Shown: positions 15,762 through 25,758 of the stretch, one piece after another | Position numbering within the stretch: position 1 is the first letter of the stretch | Layout: every line of letters starts with the position of its first letter | NCBI RefSeq assembly: GCF_051713825.1 | Contig: NZ_JBIOQR010000001.1 | Span: 3,906,001-3,970,000 of the forward strand | Origin: Enterococcus_K sp051713825 | Lineage (GTDB): Bacteria > Bacillota > Bacilli > Lactobacillales > Enterococcaceae | Direction: 5' to 3' | DNA length: 64,000 nt | Made by a program: the position numbers and the translations under genes | Notes under the pieces: generated by a model | Databases searched by the model: none | What the model was told of the DNA's origin: nothing | Seen by the model: the letters and a program-made list of their open reading frames with translations, nothing else

Positions 15762-16412
15762 CTATTGTAACGCCTCTTTTAATAAAGCCATACGTTCACT
15801 TGGATCTTCTGCAGAATAGACATAAGACCCCGCAACAAAGACGTCTGTTCCCGCTTCTTTACACAGTTTCGCCGTTTCAGGCACAATGCCCCCATCTACT
15901 TCAATTTCATAGGTATACCCATGTTCTTTACGAAGGGCGTCTAATTCAGCAATTTTCACAACACATTCCTCGATGAAGCTTTGACCACCAAAGCCTGGAT
16001 TTACCGTCATGACAAGCACTTGATCCACCATGGAAAGGACGTGTTGAATCGCTGAAACAGGTGTCCCAGGATTAATTACTACGCCTGATTTCACGCCGTG
16101 TGCTTGAATCATTTGAATGGCCCGATGAATGTGAGCTGTTGCTTCCACATGAACCATGATAACGTCTGATCCAGCTTTAGCAAAATCGTCAATATAGTTT
16201 TCTGGATTGGTAATCATTAAATGAACATCCAATGGTAATTTAGTGACTGGACGTAGAGCAGCTACCACACCTGCTCCTATGGTAATATTCGGTACAAATT
16301 GCCCATCCATTACATCAACATGGATATAATCTGCTCCTGCTTTCTCAACTAATTGGACGTCTCTTTCTAGATTTGCAAAATCTGCGCTTAAAATTGATGG
16401 TGCGATTTTCAT
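15762..16412 (-). CDS. rpe: Ribulose-phosphate 3-epimerase
   Basis: The 216-aa TIM-barrel enzyme of the pentose phosphate pathway interconverts ribulose-5-P and xylulose-5-P. It begins MKIAPSILSADFANL and has HVDVMDGQFVPNITIG (metal ligands), HLMITNPE, MTVNPGFGGQSFI and EVDGGI, all at the expected positions. The start is ATG 16412 behind ATAGGAGG. It sits between rsgA and thiN in the operon. Confidence 0.96.
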   Translation of the reverse strand: MKIAPSILSADFANLERDVQLVEKAGADYIHVDVMDGQFVPNITIGAGVVAALRPVTKLPLDVHLMITNPENYIDDFAKAGSDVIMVHVEATAHIHRAIQMIQAHGVKSGVVINPGTPVSAIQHVLSMVDQVLVMTVNPGFGGQSFIEECVVKIAELDALRKEHGYTYEIEVDGGIVPETAKLCKEAGTDVFVAGSYVYSAEDPSERMALLKEALQ

Positions 16413-16424
16413 GTATATTGCCTC

Positions 16425-17303
16425 CTATTTTTTCTTTTTATAGATGGGTCGTTTATTTTCGATTTCTTCTAAAAATTGTTTATAGTTATCATATCTTGAT
16501 TGCGCAATTTCCTTGGTTTCAACACGCCGTTTCACTTCACAAGAGGGTTCTTTATCGTGCATACACTCGCGGAACTTGCACAACGCTGCTGCTTCCACAA
16601 ATTCAGGAAATTCTTTTGGCAAATCAACTGCTTGAATTTCCAAAAAGTCAATCGCACTAAATCCTGGGGTATCAGCAACAAGTCCCTCATAAATCGGTAA
16701 TAGCTCCACATGTCTTGTCGTATGCTTTCCGCGGCCTAACGAATCAGATATTTCAGCAGTCTCCAAATCCAAGTGCGGTGCAATACGGTTCAATAGTGTT
16801 GATTTTCCAGCTCCCGATTGCCCCATGAAGACCGATAATTTTTGTGGAAATTGTTGCTCTAGCTCGACAATTCCCTGGTCTTCTTTTGGAATAATCACCG
16901 TATAACCAATTGCCTCATAGACTTGTTTCACTTCATTAATTAAAGGATTTCTCGGGTCCAAATCAGTCTTACTTAGATAGATAATCGGCTCAATCCCTTT
17001 ATTTTCTAACGTAACTAAAAAACGATCAAGTAAATTATAGGAAAAATTAGGTTCCACCAGACTCGTCACGACCACACCTTGATCGACATTCGCTACGGGC
17101 GGTCGAACCAGTTCATTTTCTCGAGGTAAAATCTCCAATAGATAACCATCTGTCAGATTACTACTCTCAAAAATGACCTCATCACCCACTAAAGGAGTAA
17201 TCTTTCGGTTACGAAAATTTCCACGTGCGCGTGTTTGGTAGGTCTGACCTTCTGAATAAATATAATAAAACCCACTCAACGCTTTTCTTATTTGTCCTTT
17301 AAT
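16425..17303 (-). CDS. rsgA: Ribosome small subunit GTPase RsgA, probably ATT start
   Basis: This circularly permuted GTPase helps mature the 30S subunit. It has an N-terminal OB fold (TRARGNFRNRKITPLVGD), G4-like YLSKTDLD, the P-loop GQSGAGKSTLLNR, the G3 motif DTPGFS and a C-terminal zinc site with CKFRECMHDKEPSCEVK. The first conventional start in frame is TTG 17279, but it lacks a well-placed binding site. The frame stays open upstream as KGQIRKALSGFYY, the usual family N-terminus. AGGAGG (17313-17318) lies exactly 9 nt before an ATT codon at 17301-17303. I therefore place the start at ATT, giving 292 aa. Confidence 0.93.
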   Translation of the reverse strand: MKGQIRKALSGFYYIYSEGQTYQTRARGNFRNRKITPLVGDEVIFESSNLTDGYLLEILPRENELVRPPVANVDQGVVVTSLVEPNFSYNLLDRFLVTLENKGIEPIIYLSKTDLDPRNPLINEVKQVYEAIGYTVIIPKEDQGIVELEQQFPQKLSVFMGQSGAGKSTLLNRIAPHLDLETAEISDSLGRGKHTTRHVELLPIYEGLVADTPGFSAIDFLEIQAVDLPKEFPEFVEAAALCKFRECMHDKEPSCEVKRRVETKEIAQSRYDNYKQFLEEIENKRPIYKKKK

Positions 17304-17500
17304 AAAAAGGCACCTCCTACGGTAATCTCGTTTGTTTTATTCTAACACACTCTATTTCAAGATGGGAAAATTTACTAAGTTTGTTTGAATAAAAAGGGCA
17401 AATGGATGTGTTTATGGTACTTCTCCTCCCATTATTTATCGATGTTTATGGAGGTTAGACAGAAACTTAGGATTGCGTCCCAGTCTCCACACTTTCACAA

Positions 17501-17542
17501 AAAAAGTGTAGAGTTTCGGTTTCCCGAGTCCCTACACTTTTT
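17501..17542 (-). terminator. Hairpin after prkC
   Basis: AAAAAGTGTAG and CTACACTTTTT form an 11-bp stem with T-runs on both strands. It lies between prkC and rsgA, so rsgA-rpe-thiN may be partly uncoupled from the upstream operon. Confidence 0.75.
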
Positions 17543-17557
17543 ATTCGCCGATCTTGC

Positions 17558-19615
17558 TTAATCCTTTTTGTCTGCGGGGTCATTATTTCCGGTTTGATCC
17601 CCACTGTCTGTTGTATTCCCTTTATCTGTTTGATTGCCTGTATTTTTATTATCATTTGGTTGATTTTCTGCCGGTTTGTTCTCTTCTTTTGTTGGATCTT
17701 TTCCTTTAGAATAAATTACTTTAACTGAGCTACCAACTTGAAGAGATTGACCCGCACCGGGTTCTGTTCGAATCACTTTACCTGAATCTACAGAATCACT
17801 ATACTCTTCTTCCTCGACAATAATCATACCGTTTTTTTCCAAATATTCCTGTGCTTCTGCTTTCGAGTAACCGCTCATGTCATTTAGTGTGATTTTTTCA
17901 CGTTCTTTACTAACAGTAAAAACCAGTTCTGCTTCTTTGGGAACCACTTCTGTATTCTTATCAAAGTCCTGACTAATAACTAGATTAGGCGCTCCATCAC
18001 TCTCTTGATATACTACTGTAATTTGACCAGTCGAGATTCCCTTACTAGTCAATTCATCCAGGACACTTTGATAGTTCCAACCAATGTAATCACCTAGTGT
18101 TACCGTTTCTTGCCCTTTACTTACGGTAAAGGAAATTGTATCTTTTTCAGGATCAACCTCTGTGCCTTCTTTTGGCTCTTGGCTCATGATTTCACCTTCT
18201 GTTGTTTCACTATCATAGGTTTCGGTGATGTCAATACGACTCTCTGAAAAGCCTAACTCTTTTAGCTTAGTGAGGACATCCTTCATTTGCTCTCCTTTAT
18301 AGTCGCCCATTTTCGGTTTTTGTTTCCCGGAGCTAATATAAAGAGTGATAATCGTACTACCGCCTTCTTTGACCTCACTACCTGCCGCAGGATCTGTTTT
18401 TATCACCAAACCAGCTTCGATTTTATCATCTGGCATTTCTTCACTTTTGCTGGAGACTTTTAAATTCTTGGATTCTAACTCAGCAATGGCTTCTGTTTCT
18501 GTCATCCCTGAAACGTCAGGAATTTGAATGTCTTTTTCGCTACCACCCATCAGCCAAAGATAAGCCGCTCCACCTAACGCCAATAGAAGAACAATCACGA
18601 TAGGAATCATCCAACGACGTTTTTTCTTTTTCTTTGGTTCGTCTGTTGTTGGCTCAAACTGCTGTGGCTGTGGCTGCGGTGTCGTGATCGGTTCTTTCAC
18701 GGCTTCCGACATACTTGTCTCAGACACGGTGGGCAATACCATTGTTTCTCCTAGCATCGCTTCTGGCGTCCAAACCGGTTCATTCAAGCGTTCAGGTGAT
18801 AGAACGGTTGCTATATCCTGACTCATCTCTTCAGCTGTCTTGTACCGATCAGCTGTATCTTTGGCCGTCGCCTTTAAAATGACATTTTCGATAGATTGCG
18901 GTGCATTTCTGTCATAGTTTTTGATAGAGGGCAGCTCGCTTTGAAAATGTTTTAAAGCAATCGTAACTGCAGATTCTCCATCAAATGGCACGTTGCCCGT
19001 CATTAATTCATAGAGAATAATCCCTAAGGCATAAATATCGGACTGTTTGGTTGCCATACTCCCACGAGCCTGTTCAGGTGAAAGATAGTGAACCGAACCA
19101 AGCATCGTATTTGTTTGTGTAATTGATGTTTCTGAAAGAGCGATAGCAATCCCAAAGTCAGTGATTTTTACCGTGCCTTCTTCATTCATTAAAATATTTT
19201 GTGGTTTCAAGTCCCTGTGAATAATTCGATGCTCATGCGCAAGTGAAATAGCAGATAAAATTTGTTGCATAATATCCACAATCGTTGCGTAGGGAATCGG
19301 ATAATGAGTTTGAATGTATCTTTTCAGATCCATGCCCTTGACATATTCCATCACCAAATATTGCATGCCATCTTCTTCACCAACATCATAGACGCTGACA
19401 ATATTTGTATGGACTAACTCAGTTGCCGCCAGTGCTTCTCTTTGGAAACGACGAATTGCTGCCGTATCATTTTGAAAGTCAAAACGCAGAACCTTGACTG
19501 CGACATCCCGGTCTAAAATTAAATCATGTGCAAGGAAGACATTTGCCATACCGCCGCTACCGATGTTGCCAATAATTTTGTAACGGCCGTTTAGCTTTCG
19601 CCCAATTTCAAGCAT
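17558..19615 (-). CDS. prkC: PASTA-domain Ser/Thr protein kinase
   Basis: The 685-aa membrane kinase monitors peptidoglycan state. The cytoplasmic kinase domain (about 1-275) shows GSGGMANVFLAHD, the catalytic lysine in VAVKVL, HRDLKPQNILM, DFGIA and SPEQARG. A basic KKKKKRR segment precedes a single span (about 345-365), and four extracellular PASTA repeats follow (roughly 370-640). The tail is Asn/Asp/Lys/Thr-rich and of low complexity. The start is ATG 19615 behind GAGGAGG and overlaps the stp gene end by 25 bases. The enterococcal homologue is IreK, which governs cephalosporin tolerance. Confidence 0.95.
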   Translation of the reverse strand: MLEIGRKLNGRYKIIGNIGSGGMANVFLAHDLILDRDVAVKVLRFDFQNDTAAIRRFQREALAATELVHTNIVSVYDVGEEDGMQYLVMEYVKGMDLKRYIQTHYPIPYATIVDIMQQILSAISLAHEHRIIHRDLKPQNILMNEEGTVKITDFGIAIALSETSITQTNTMLGSVHYLSPEQARGSMATKQSDIYALGIILYELMTGNVPFDGESAVTIALKHFQSELPSIKNYDRNAPQSIENVILKATAKDTADRYKTAEEMSQDIATVLSPERLNEPVWTPEAMLGETMVLPTVSETSMSEAVKEPITTPQPQPQQFEPTTDEPKKKKKRRWMIPIVIVLLLALGGAAYLWLMGGSEKDIQIPDVSGMTETEAIAELESKNLKVSSKSEEMPDDKIEAGLVIKTDPAAGSEVKEGGSTIITLYISSGKQKPKMGDYKGEQMKDVLTKLKELGFSESRIDITETYDSETTEGEIMSQEPKEGTEVDPEKDTISFTVSKGQETVTLGDYIGWNYQSVLDELTSKGISTGQITVVYQESDGAPNLVISQDFDKNTEVVPKEAELVFTVSKEREKITLNDMSGYSKAEAQEYLEKNGMIIVEEEEYSDSVDSGKVIRTEPGAGQSLQVGSSVKVIYSKGKDPTKEENKPAENQPNDNKNTGNQTDKGNTTDSGDQTGNNDPADKKD

Positions 19616-20352
19616 GAATCTTCCTCCTCACATTGTATGATTAATACAGTGATATTATCTGCGCCACCTGCATCGTTGGCCTTTTCAATCAGTTGGTCGA
19701 CCTTATCTTTAAGGCTAACTGAGCTGTGAATGATTGCCAAAATTTCCTCTTCTGAGACCATATTTGTTAAACCATCTGAGCAGACCAAAACAAAATCTTC
19801 ACCTAACCATTCTTGGTTTGTGACGTCCACTTCCAAGATTCCTGGCATGCCGACTGAACGAGTTAGAACGTTCTTTCGTGGATGATTGGCTGCCATCTCT
19901 TTACTGATTTCACCAGACTTCACCAACTCGTTAACTAACGAATGATCCTCAGTCAATTGTAGAATCTTTCCATTGCGAATTAAATACGCACGACTATCTC
20001 CAACATTAGCAATCACAAAATTATGCTCGAAAATGGCCACTGCAACGACGGTTGTTCCCATCCCATTATACTCTGGCATCGATTGACCTTTTTCGTAAAT
20101 CCGTTCATTTTCTAGTTGTAGCTGTTGGATAAACCATTGTGCCGCCTTTTCCTCATCAAGAATGTCTGCCTCTTCCCAAGCTGTTCCCAAATCGTTTACC
20201 GCCATTTGACTTGCAACGTCTCCGGCTAAATGGCCACCCATCCCGTCAGCCAAAATCGCTAATTGAATGCCTTGCTTGTTTTTAAAAAGATTGGCATAAT
20301 CTTGATTGGAATTTCTTCGTCTTCCCACATCTGATTGAAAATAAATGTTCAT
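19591..20352 (-). CDS. stp: PP2C-type protein phosphatase (kinase partner)
   Basis: The protein dephosphorylates targets of the neighbouring kinase and the kinase itself. PP2C metal motifs are present: SDVGRRRNSNQDY, LADGMGGHLAGDVAS, VANVGDSRAYL, VCSDGLTNMV and GGADNITVLI. A start at 20400 is possible, but ATG 20352 (MNIYFQSDVG) has the proper GTGAGGTG binding site and matches the family N-terminus, giving 253 aa. It overlaps prkC downstream and lies 14 bp after the end of rsmB. Confidence 0.94.
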   Translation of the reverse strand: MNIYFQSDVGRRRNSNQDYANLFKNKQGIQLAILADGMGGHLAGDVASQMAVNDLGTAWEEADILDEEKAAQWFIQQLQLENERIYEKGQSMPEYNGMGTTVVAVAIFEHNFVIANVGDSRAYLIRNGKILQLTEDHSLVNELVKSGEISKEMAANHPRKNVLTRSVGMPGILEVDVTNQEWLGEDFVLVCSDGLTNMVSEEEILAIIHSSVSLKDKVDQLIEKANDAGGADNITVLIIQCEEEDSCLKLGES

Positions 20353-20365
20353 TTTGTTCACCTCA

Positions 20366-21730
20366 CTACTTTTTACGTAAGCAACAGATAAAGAATCCAT
20401 CAGTCATAAACTGCTGTGGATACAATGTCAATTGTTGTTCTGACACAGCTTCGTTCATCTGCGGATTAACAGTTACGTCCATTTTTTCAAATTCTGGATG
20501 AGCCGCTAAAAACTGCTCAACCACCTCTTGATTTTCTTCTTTTGTAATCGTGCACGTACTATAAGTCATTATACCCGAATGTTTTAGTGTTGGGGCAGCA
20601 CTTTCTAAAATTTCCAACTGAATTTTTTGTAATTGTAAAAAATCTTCAGGTTTTTTATGGTATTTAATATCTGGTTTTCTGCGCATCAGACCTAATCCTG
20701 AACAAGGAGCATCCACCAAAATACGGTCAAATGTTTCTGGTTCAAAGTTTTCGTGAATCGTTCTGGCATCCATTTTTTTCGCCTGAACAGCCTCTTCTAC
20801 TCGCAATCGGCGCGCGTTATCTTGAATTAGCTTCACTTTGTGGTCATGAATATCTAAAGCCGTAACTTCCCCACCAAATGTTGGATCAAGGAAAGTAGCG
20901 ATATGTGTTGTTTTCCCTCCAGGTGCTGCACACGCATCTAGCACTTTGTGGTGTTTTTGAATTTGCATGGTTGGTGCGACCAACATCGAACTTTCATCTT
21001 GGATAGTCATCAATCCATACTGGAATAACCGGCTATTTGCTAGATAGCCTTTCTCAGCAACAATCCCATAAGGCGAAACGAAACTTTCTCTGGCAAAAAT
21101 CCCTTCCTCTTCTTCTAAGGTCGCAATCACTTCAGCCCGTTCGACCATGCGCGTATCAACACGGGCGCTAACATGACTCACTTCAAACAGAGACAACCCT
21201 AGCTTGCGGGTCTCTTCCATCCCTAATTGCTCAACAAGTGTTTTCGTTAGCCAGACCGGCATACTGATTTCTACTGATAATTGCTCAAGAGGATTTTTAA
21301 TTGTCGAAATGCTTGGCAATCCTTCTCGTTGAACCGAACGAAGAACGCCGTTTACAAATTTACCAATACCGACGTTGCCACGGTTTTTCCCAATCTCAAC
21401 GGCCTCATTTAAAACGGCATGAGCCGGAACTTTGTCTAAAAATTCCAATTGATAAAGAGACAGACATAATAATGTAACGACCCAATCATCTACTTTTTTG
21501 GCTTTTTTTATAAACGGTTGTAAATAAAACTCAAGTAATAACCGCCGACTGATGGTGCCATACACTAACTCGGTATAGAGGCGACCATCCTTCTCGCTAA
21601 GTTTTGCCTTAGACATCATGTCATTAAGTAGTAGATTAGAGTAAGCTCCGCCCTTGTTTACTCGTTCAAGTGTTTCTAGTGCCACAAATCGCACTGATTT
21701 TTTTATTTTTGCTGGAATTTTTTTCCCCAT
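20366..21730 (-). CDS. rsmB: 16S rRNA m5C967 methyltransferase RsmB
   Basis: The 454-aa protein has an N-terminal NusB-like RNA-binding helical domain (about 10-140) and a C-terminal SAM methyltransferase domain. That domain contains DACAAPGGKTTHIA (SAM site), ALDIHDHK, VDAPCSGLGLMRRKPD with the motif IV cysteine, and YSTCTITKEEN with the catalytic cysteine. The start codon overlaps the fmt stop (TAATG). The gene order fmt-rsmB-stp-prkC is standard in Firmicutes. Confidence 0.95.
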   Translation of the reverse strand: MGKKIPAKIKKSVRFVALETLERVNKGGAYSNLLLNDMMSKAKLSEKDGRLYTELVYGTISRRLLLEFYLQPFIKKAKKVDDWVVTLLCLSLYQLEFLDKVPAHAVLNEAVEIGKNRGNVGIGKFVNGVLRSVQREGLPSISTIKNPLEQLSVEISMPVWLTKTLVEQLGMEETRKLGLSLFEVSHVSARVDTRMVERAEVIATLEEEEGIFARESFVSPYGIVAEKGYLANSRLFQYGLMTIQDESSMLVAPTMQIQKHHKVLDACAAPGGKTTHIATFLDPTFGGEVTALDIHDHKVKLIQDNARRLRVEEAVQAKKMDARTIHENFEPETFDRILVDAPCSGLGLMRRKPDIKYHKKPEDFLQLQKIQLEILESAAPTLKHSGIMTYSTCTITKEENQEVVEQFLAAHPEFEKMDVTVNPQMNEAVSEQQLTLYPQQFMTDGFFICCLRKK

Positions 21731-22674
21731 TAGTTCACCCGCTGTCCACTAGTCACTGATTGGCCGACGCCGTTTAAAAAGGCTTGAATTTCTTGTTTTG
21801 CTTTACCGGCTGGCTGCAGTGCTTTGATTGCTAGGACGCTGTGTTTGCCACAAGCAATCCAAAGTTCTTTTTTACTCTTATAGATGATGGTTCCTGGTTG
21901 TTCGTCTGTCGTTTCTTCTTCCAATGGCGCAGTCTCCCAGATTTTCCAACGAGCCCCTTCGTAAGTAGTAAACGCAATCGGCCACGGACGCATCCCACGC
22001 ACTTGATTATCCACTTCAACAGCCGTTTTTTCCCAATCAATGGCTTCTTCTTCACGAGAAATATTTGGCGAAAAAGTCACTTCCTCTTCTTTTTGAGGAA
22101 CAGGGATCAATTCTCCTGAAAGAATCTTAGGTAATGTTGCCAGTAATAGGTCTTTTCCTAACAAACTAAGTTTATCAAACATCGTCCCGACATCATCATT
22201 TTTGGTAATCGGGACCTTCGCTTGAGAGAAAATCCCCCCTGCATCCATTTTCTTGATCATTTCCATAATCGTCACGCCCGCTTCTGTTTCCCCTTTAATA
22301 ATGGCATAGTGAACAGGAGCACCCCCACGATATTTCGGTAAAAGTGACGCATGAACATTGATAGCCCCGTGTTTAGGCACTTGCAATAATTTTTCAGGTA
22401 AAAACTGCCCAAACGCGGCTGTTACAATAATATCTGGTGCTAACTCGCGAATTTTCTCCATTTCAGGAGAGCCTGATATTTTTTCTGGCTGCAATACCAA
22501 TAAATTATTAGCTAATGCCGCTTCTTTTACTGGTGTCGCGGTAATTACTTTTTTACGCCCCACTGGACGGTCTGGCTGGGTCACTACTGCTTGAATCTCA
22601 TAACCAGCCTCTATCAGTCCTTCTAAAATAGGCACCGAAAATGCAGGTGTCCCCATAAAAACAATTTTAGTCAT
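21730..22674 (-). CDS. fmt: Methionyl-tRNA formyltransferase
   Basis: The 314-aa enzyme formylates initiator Met-tRNA. MGTPAFSVPIL opens the Rossmann domain. INVHASLLPKYRGGAPVHYAI holds the catalytic Asn/His, with the Asp in KMDAGGIF. The C-terminal OB-like tRNA-binding domain follows from about 205 (RGMRPWPIAFTTY). The start overlaps the def gene by 8 bp, linking formylation and deformylation. Confidence 0.96.
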   Translation of the reverse strand: MTKIVFMGTPAFSVPILEGLIEAGYEIQAVVTQPDRPVGRKKVITATPVKEAALANNLLVLQPEKISGSPEMEKIRELAPDIIVTAAFGQFLPEKLLQVPKHGAINVHASLLPKYRGGAPVHYAIIKGETEAGVTIMEMIKKMDAGGIFSQAKVPITKNDDVGTMFDKLSLLGKDLLLATLPKILSGELIPVPQKEEEVTFSPNISREEEAIDWEKTAVEVDNQVRGMRPWPIAFTTYEGARWKIWETAPLEEETTDEQPGTIIYKSKKELWIACGKHSVLAIKALQPAGKAKQEIQAFLNGVGQSVTSGQRVN

Positions 22675-23158
22675 CTTGATGTTCCTCCATATAATTTTCT
22701 AGTTGATCAGCAGGAATTTTTTCAATGATTTTATCAATGAATAGCTGCCCATCTAAATGATCAATCTCATGTTGGAATGCGCGAGCTAAATAATCATACG
22801 CAATAACCTCAATTTCCTCGCCCTCACGATCAAAATAACGAACTGTAATTTCATCCGCTCGCTCAACCGTTCCGTAAGTCTCCGGGATACTCAAACAGCC
22901 TTCGACGTCAATACTCGAACCTTTTTTATCAATAATCTCAGGATTAATCAGCTCAAACAAATCCCCCTCATCCACTTCAACTAAAGCAATCCGTAGATTT
23001 TTTCCAACTTGAGGAGCGGCAATCCCGATACCATCGTGAGCCACCATCGTTTCATACAGGTTATCTAACAGCGTGATAATTTCATCCGTGATTGTTGTGA
23101 CGGGAGCCATCTTTTTTGTTAAAAATTCATTTGGGTAAATAATAATTGGGTAGCGCAT
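22667..23158 (-). CDS. def: Peptide deformylase
   Basis: This iron/zinc hydrolase removes the N-formyl group from new proteins. All three motifs are present: GIGIAAPQVG, EGCLSIPE (Cys ligand) and QHEIDHLDG (two His ligands and the Glu base). ATG 23158 has AAAGGA upstream and is preferred over the TTG one codon earlier, giving 163 aa. It is of the short type 1 class. Position after priA is typical. Confidence 0.95.
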   Translation of the reverse strand: MRYPIIIYPNEFLTKKMAPVTTITDEIITLLDNLYETMVAHDGIGIAAPQVGKNLRIALVEVDEGDLFELINPEIIDKKGSSIDVEGCLSIPETYGTVERADEITVRYFDREGEEIEVIAYDYLARAFQHEIDHLDGQLFIDKIIEKIPADQLENYMEEHQDD

Positions 23159-23172
23159 CAAAGCTTCCTTTC

Positions 23173-25587
23173 TTAAATAAAATGCATCGGTTCACTATCG
23201 ATAGACAGCAGTAGCCCTTGTCTTTGCGCTACTTGGCTATCGTTTAATAATTTAGTTAAGGCCTCTTGTAACTTTGGTTCTTTTTTGTATTTAATAATCA
23301 CTTGGTAATAATAGCGATTCTTCACACGCAAAATAGCACTTGGCGTAGGTCCCAGCAATAAACTTGTGTCACTAAGCACTTCTTTTAGCTCTTTGGTGAC
23401 CGCAAAAATCTTTTGGGCTGCCGCTTGTTCTTCTGGATGGCTCGCAGTAATTTTTACCGTGAAATAATACGGTGGATAATCACTTCGATGACGGACACTC
23501 ATTTCTTGACGATAGAAGTCTTCATAGTTTTGCGTTTTTGCTAGCTGAATCGCGTAATGCTCCGGATTAAACGTCTGGATAATGACCTCGCCTGCTTTAT
23601 GTGCTCGACCTGCTCGGCCACTGACCTGCGTTAACAACTGGAAGGTGCGCTCACTAGAACGGAAGTCAGGTAAATTAAGCGCCGTATCTGCATTTAGCAC
23701 GCCAACCAACGTCACATCTGGAAAATCTAACCCTTTGGCAATCATTTGCGTTCCTAATAAGATATCCGCCTTCTTCTCTCCGAAGGTCGTTAAAATCTTT
23801 TCGTGTGCCCCTTTTCTTCGAGTCGTATCCACGTCCATTCTTAAAATACGCGCATCAGGGAACAGTTCTTGTAGCTCTTCTTCGACTTTTTGTGTTCCAG
23901 TCCCATAGTAGCGAATTTTATCCTTCCCACAATCAGGACAACGATAAGGAATCCCCTCCTCATGCCCACAGTAGTGACAACGCATCGTTTTGGTGTCCAT
24001 ATGTAAAGTTAAAGAAATATCACAATTAGGACAAGGTAAGACAAAACCGCAATCCCGGCACATGACAAATGAAGAGTAACCTCGTCGATTAAGCATTAAA
24101 ACCGTCTGTTCATTGGCTTCTAAACGCTGACGGATTTTTTCTTGTAGGGACAAAGAGAAGGAGGTTGTATTCTGTTTCTTAAATTCATCTCTCATGTCTA
24201 TCACATCAACAAGCGGTAAAGAAGCTTGTGGGTTCGCTCTTTTTGAGAGAGTCAACAGCTGATAGACACCCTTTTGCGCACGCGAGCGTGACTCAAGTGA
24301 AGGCGTCGCACTCCCCAAAACAACAGGACAATGGTGATAATTCGCTCGCCACAAAGCCAAATCTCTCGCATGGTAACGAGGGGCTTCATCTTGTTTGTAC
24401 GTGGTCTCATGCTCTTCATCAATAATGATGACACCTAGGTTTTGTAGGGGCGCAAAAATTGCTGAACGTGCGCCCACAACAACCTGTGCCTCTTCACGCT
24501 CGATTTTACGCCATTCGTCATATTTTTCACCTGTCGATAACCCACTATGCAAAACGGCAACAGCTTCCCCAAAACGACCTTTAAATCGGTCCACCATCTG
24601 CGGCGTCAGCGCAATCTCTGGGACAAGCATAATCGCGGTTTTATTCATTTGTAAGACTTCTGAAATTGTCTGTAAATAAACCTCTGTCTTTCCGCTTCCC
24701 GTAATTCCTTCTAATAAAAAAGGTGTGCTTTTACCTTCATTCACTGCTGTTACCAGTGTCTCTACTGCAAATTGTTGCTCTGGATTCAACTGATGAGCTT
24801 GCGTTTTCTCAAAGATTCGGTCACTAAAAGGATCGCGGTATTGCTCAACTTCCACAAAAGAAAGCCAGCCGCGCTCTTTTCCTTGGTTTAATACCGTTGT
24901 ACTCAAGCCTAGCTCTTTCAACTGACTAACAGGCATTAAATCGTCCTGATTCATCAATTGTTCGAGAAGTTGTAGTTGTTTTTTGGCATTTTTTGATACA
25001 GCAGATTGCTCTTCTTGATAGCCGCTTTTTGAAAGCTCGGGTTTAACCATACGAATCGTTTTTACTTTGTTTTTTGTTTTCACTTCATAACGAATATCCA
25101 CGACTTGTTCTTGTCGAAGCTGCATTAACTTAGGCAACAAGCCGCTTTCTTCTGCCTCACTCCAAGAGATTTCCTCTTTTTCGTGAAAATAAAGCGTCTT
25201 AGCCTCATGATTTTCTTGTTTCAAAAAGATATATTTCTCATACTCCGCTTTCATTACGCTAGGAAGCATGGTCTGTAAACACATAATCTTAAAGGCAAAT
25301 GTTTTTTCCTTCATATAATCAGCCATCGCCAAAAGCTCACCGTTTAATACCGGAGATAAATCTAACACTCGAACAATGCTTTTTAACGGGATGTCTGGAT
25401 TAGGCAACAAGTTTTCAATCACCGCTGTGACAAACCCTTGCACATGTCGATTGCCATTGCCAAAAGGAACCTCCACACGCATTCCTTTCTGTAAAGAAGG
25501 TTGAAGTGCTTGCGGAATAAAGTATGTAAACGGCTGATCCGTTTGCATCGTTGGTACATCAACAATTACCTCAGCATATTTATTCAT
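23173..25587 (-). CDS. priA: Primosomal replication-restart helicase PriA
   Basis: At about 804 aa it is full length. The 3' fork-binding domain (about 1-110) is followed by a winged helix and a superfamily 2 helicase core with LEGITGSGKTEVYL (Walker A), IIDEEH (Walker B, DEEH), LGSATPS and QVSGRAGRA. The zinc region CRDCGFVLPCPNC ... CHYCGH ... CPDCG is intact. ATG 25587 is preceded by GGAGGAAAACAAGTG. It is the first gene of the operon running to thiN, after a terminator that closes gmk-rpoZ. Confidence 0.95.
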   Translation of the reverse strand: MNKYAEVIVDVPTMQTDQPFTYFIPQALQPSLQKGMRVEVPFGNGNRHVQGFVTAVIENLLPNPDIPLKSIVRVLDLSPVLNGELLAMADYMKEKTFAFKIMCLQTMLPSVMKAEYEKYIFLKQENHEAKTLYFHEKEEISWSEAEESGLLPKLMQLRQEQVVDIRYEVKTKNKVKTIRMVKPELSKSGYQEEQSAVSKNAKKQLQLLEQLMNQDDLMPVSQLKELGLSTTVLNQGKERGWLSFVEVEQYRDPFSDRIFEKTQAHQLNPEQQFAVETLVTAVNEGKSTPFLLEGITGSGKTEVYLQTISEVLQMNKTAIMLVPEIALTPQMVDRFKGRFGEAVAVLHSGLSTGEKYDEWRKIEREEAQVVVGARSAIFAPLQNLGVIIIDEEHETTYKQDEAPRYHARDLALWRANYHHCPVVLGSATPSLESRSRAQKGVYQLLTLSKRANPQASLPLVDVIDMRDEFKKQNTTSFSLSLQEKIRQRLEANEQTVLMLNRRGYSSFVMCRDCGFVLPCPNCDISLTLHMDTKTMRCHYCGHEEGIPYRCPDCGKDKIRYYGTGTQKVEEELQELFPDARILRMDVDTTRRKGAHEKILTTFGEKKADILLGTQMIAKGLDFPDVTLVGVLNADTALNLPDFRSSERTFQLLTQVSGRAGRAHKAGEVIIQTFNPEHYAIQLAKTQNYEDFYRQEMSVRHRSDYPPYYFTVKITASHPEEQAAAQKIFAVTKELKEVLSDTSLLLGPTPSAILRVKNRYYYQVIIKYKKEPKLQEALTKLLNDSQVAQRQGLLLSIDSEPMHFI

Positions 25588-25706
25588 CACTTGTTTTCCT
25601 CCTTTTCGCTTCTCGACTATTGTACTAAAGAAGTCTTGATTTGTCTTGTTGCTTCGCTGTTTCTAAACAAAAATTAAGAGACTTCCCTACATTACTAGGC
25701 AAATAA

Positions 25707-25746
25707 AAAAGCCGAGACAGTTCACTTTCCCTTGTCTTCGGCTTTT
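25707..25746 (-). terminator. Terminator after rpoZ
   Basis: AAAAGCCGAgACA pairs with TGTCttCGGCTTTT. A T-run follows on the minus strand. It separates gmk-rpoZ from priA. Confidence 0.8.
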
Positions 25747-25758
25747 CATTTTTTACGC

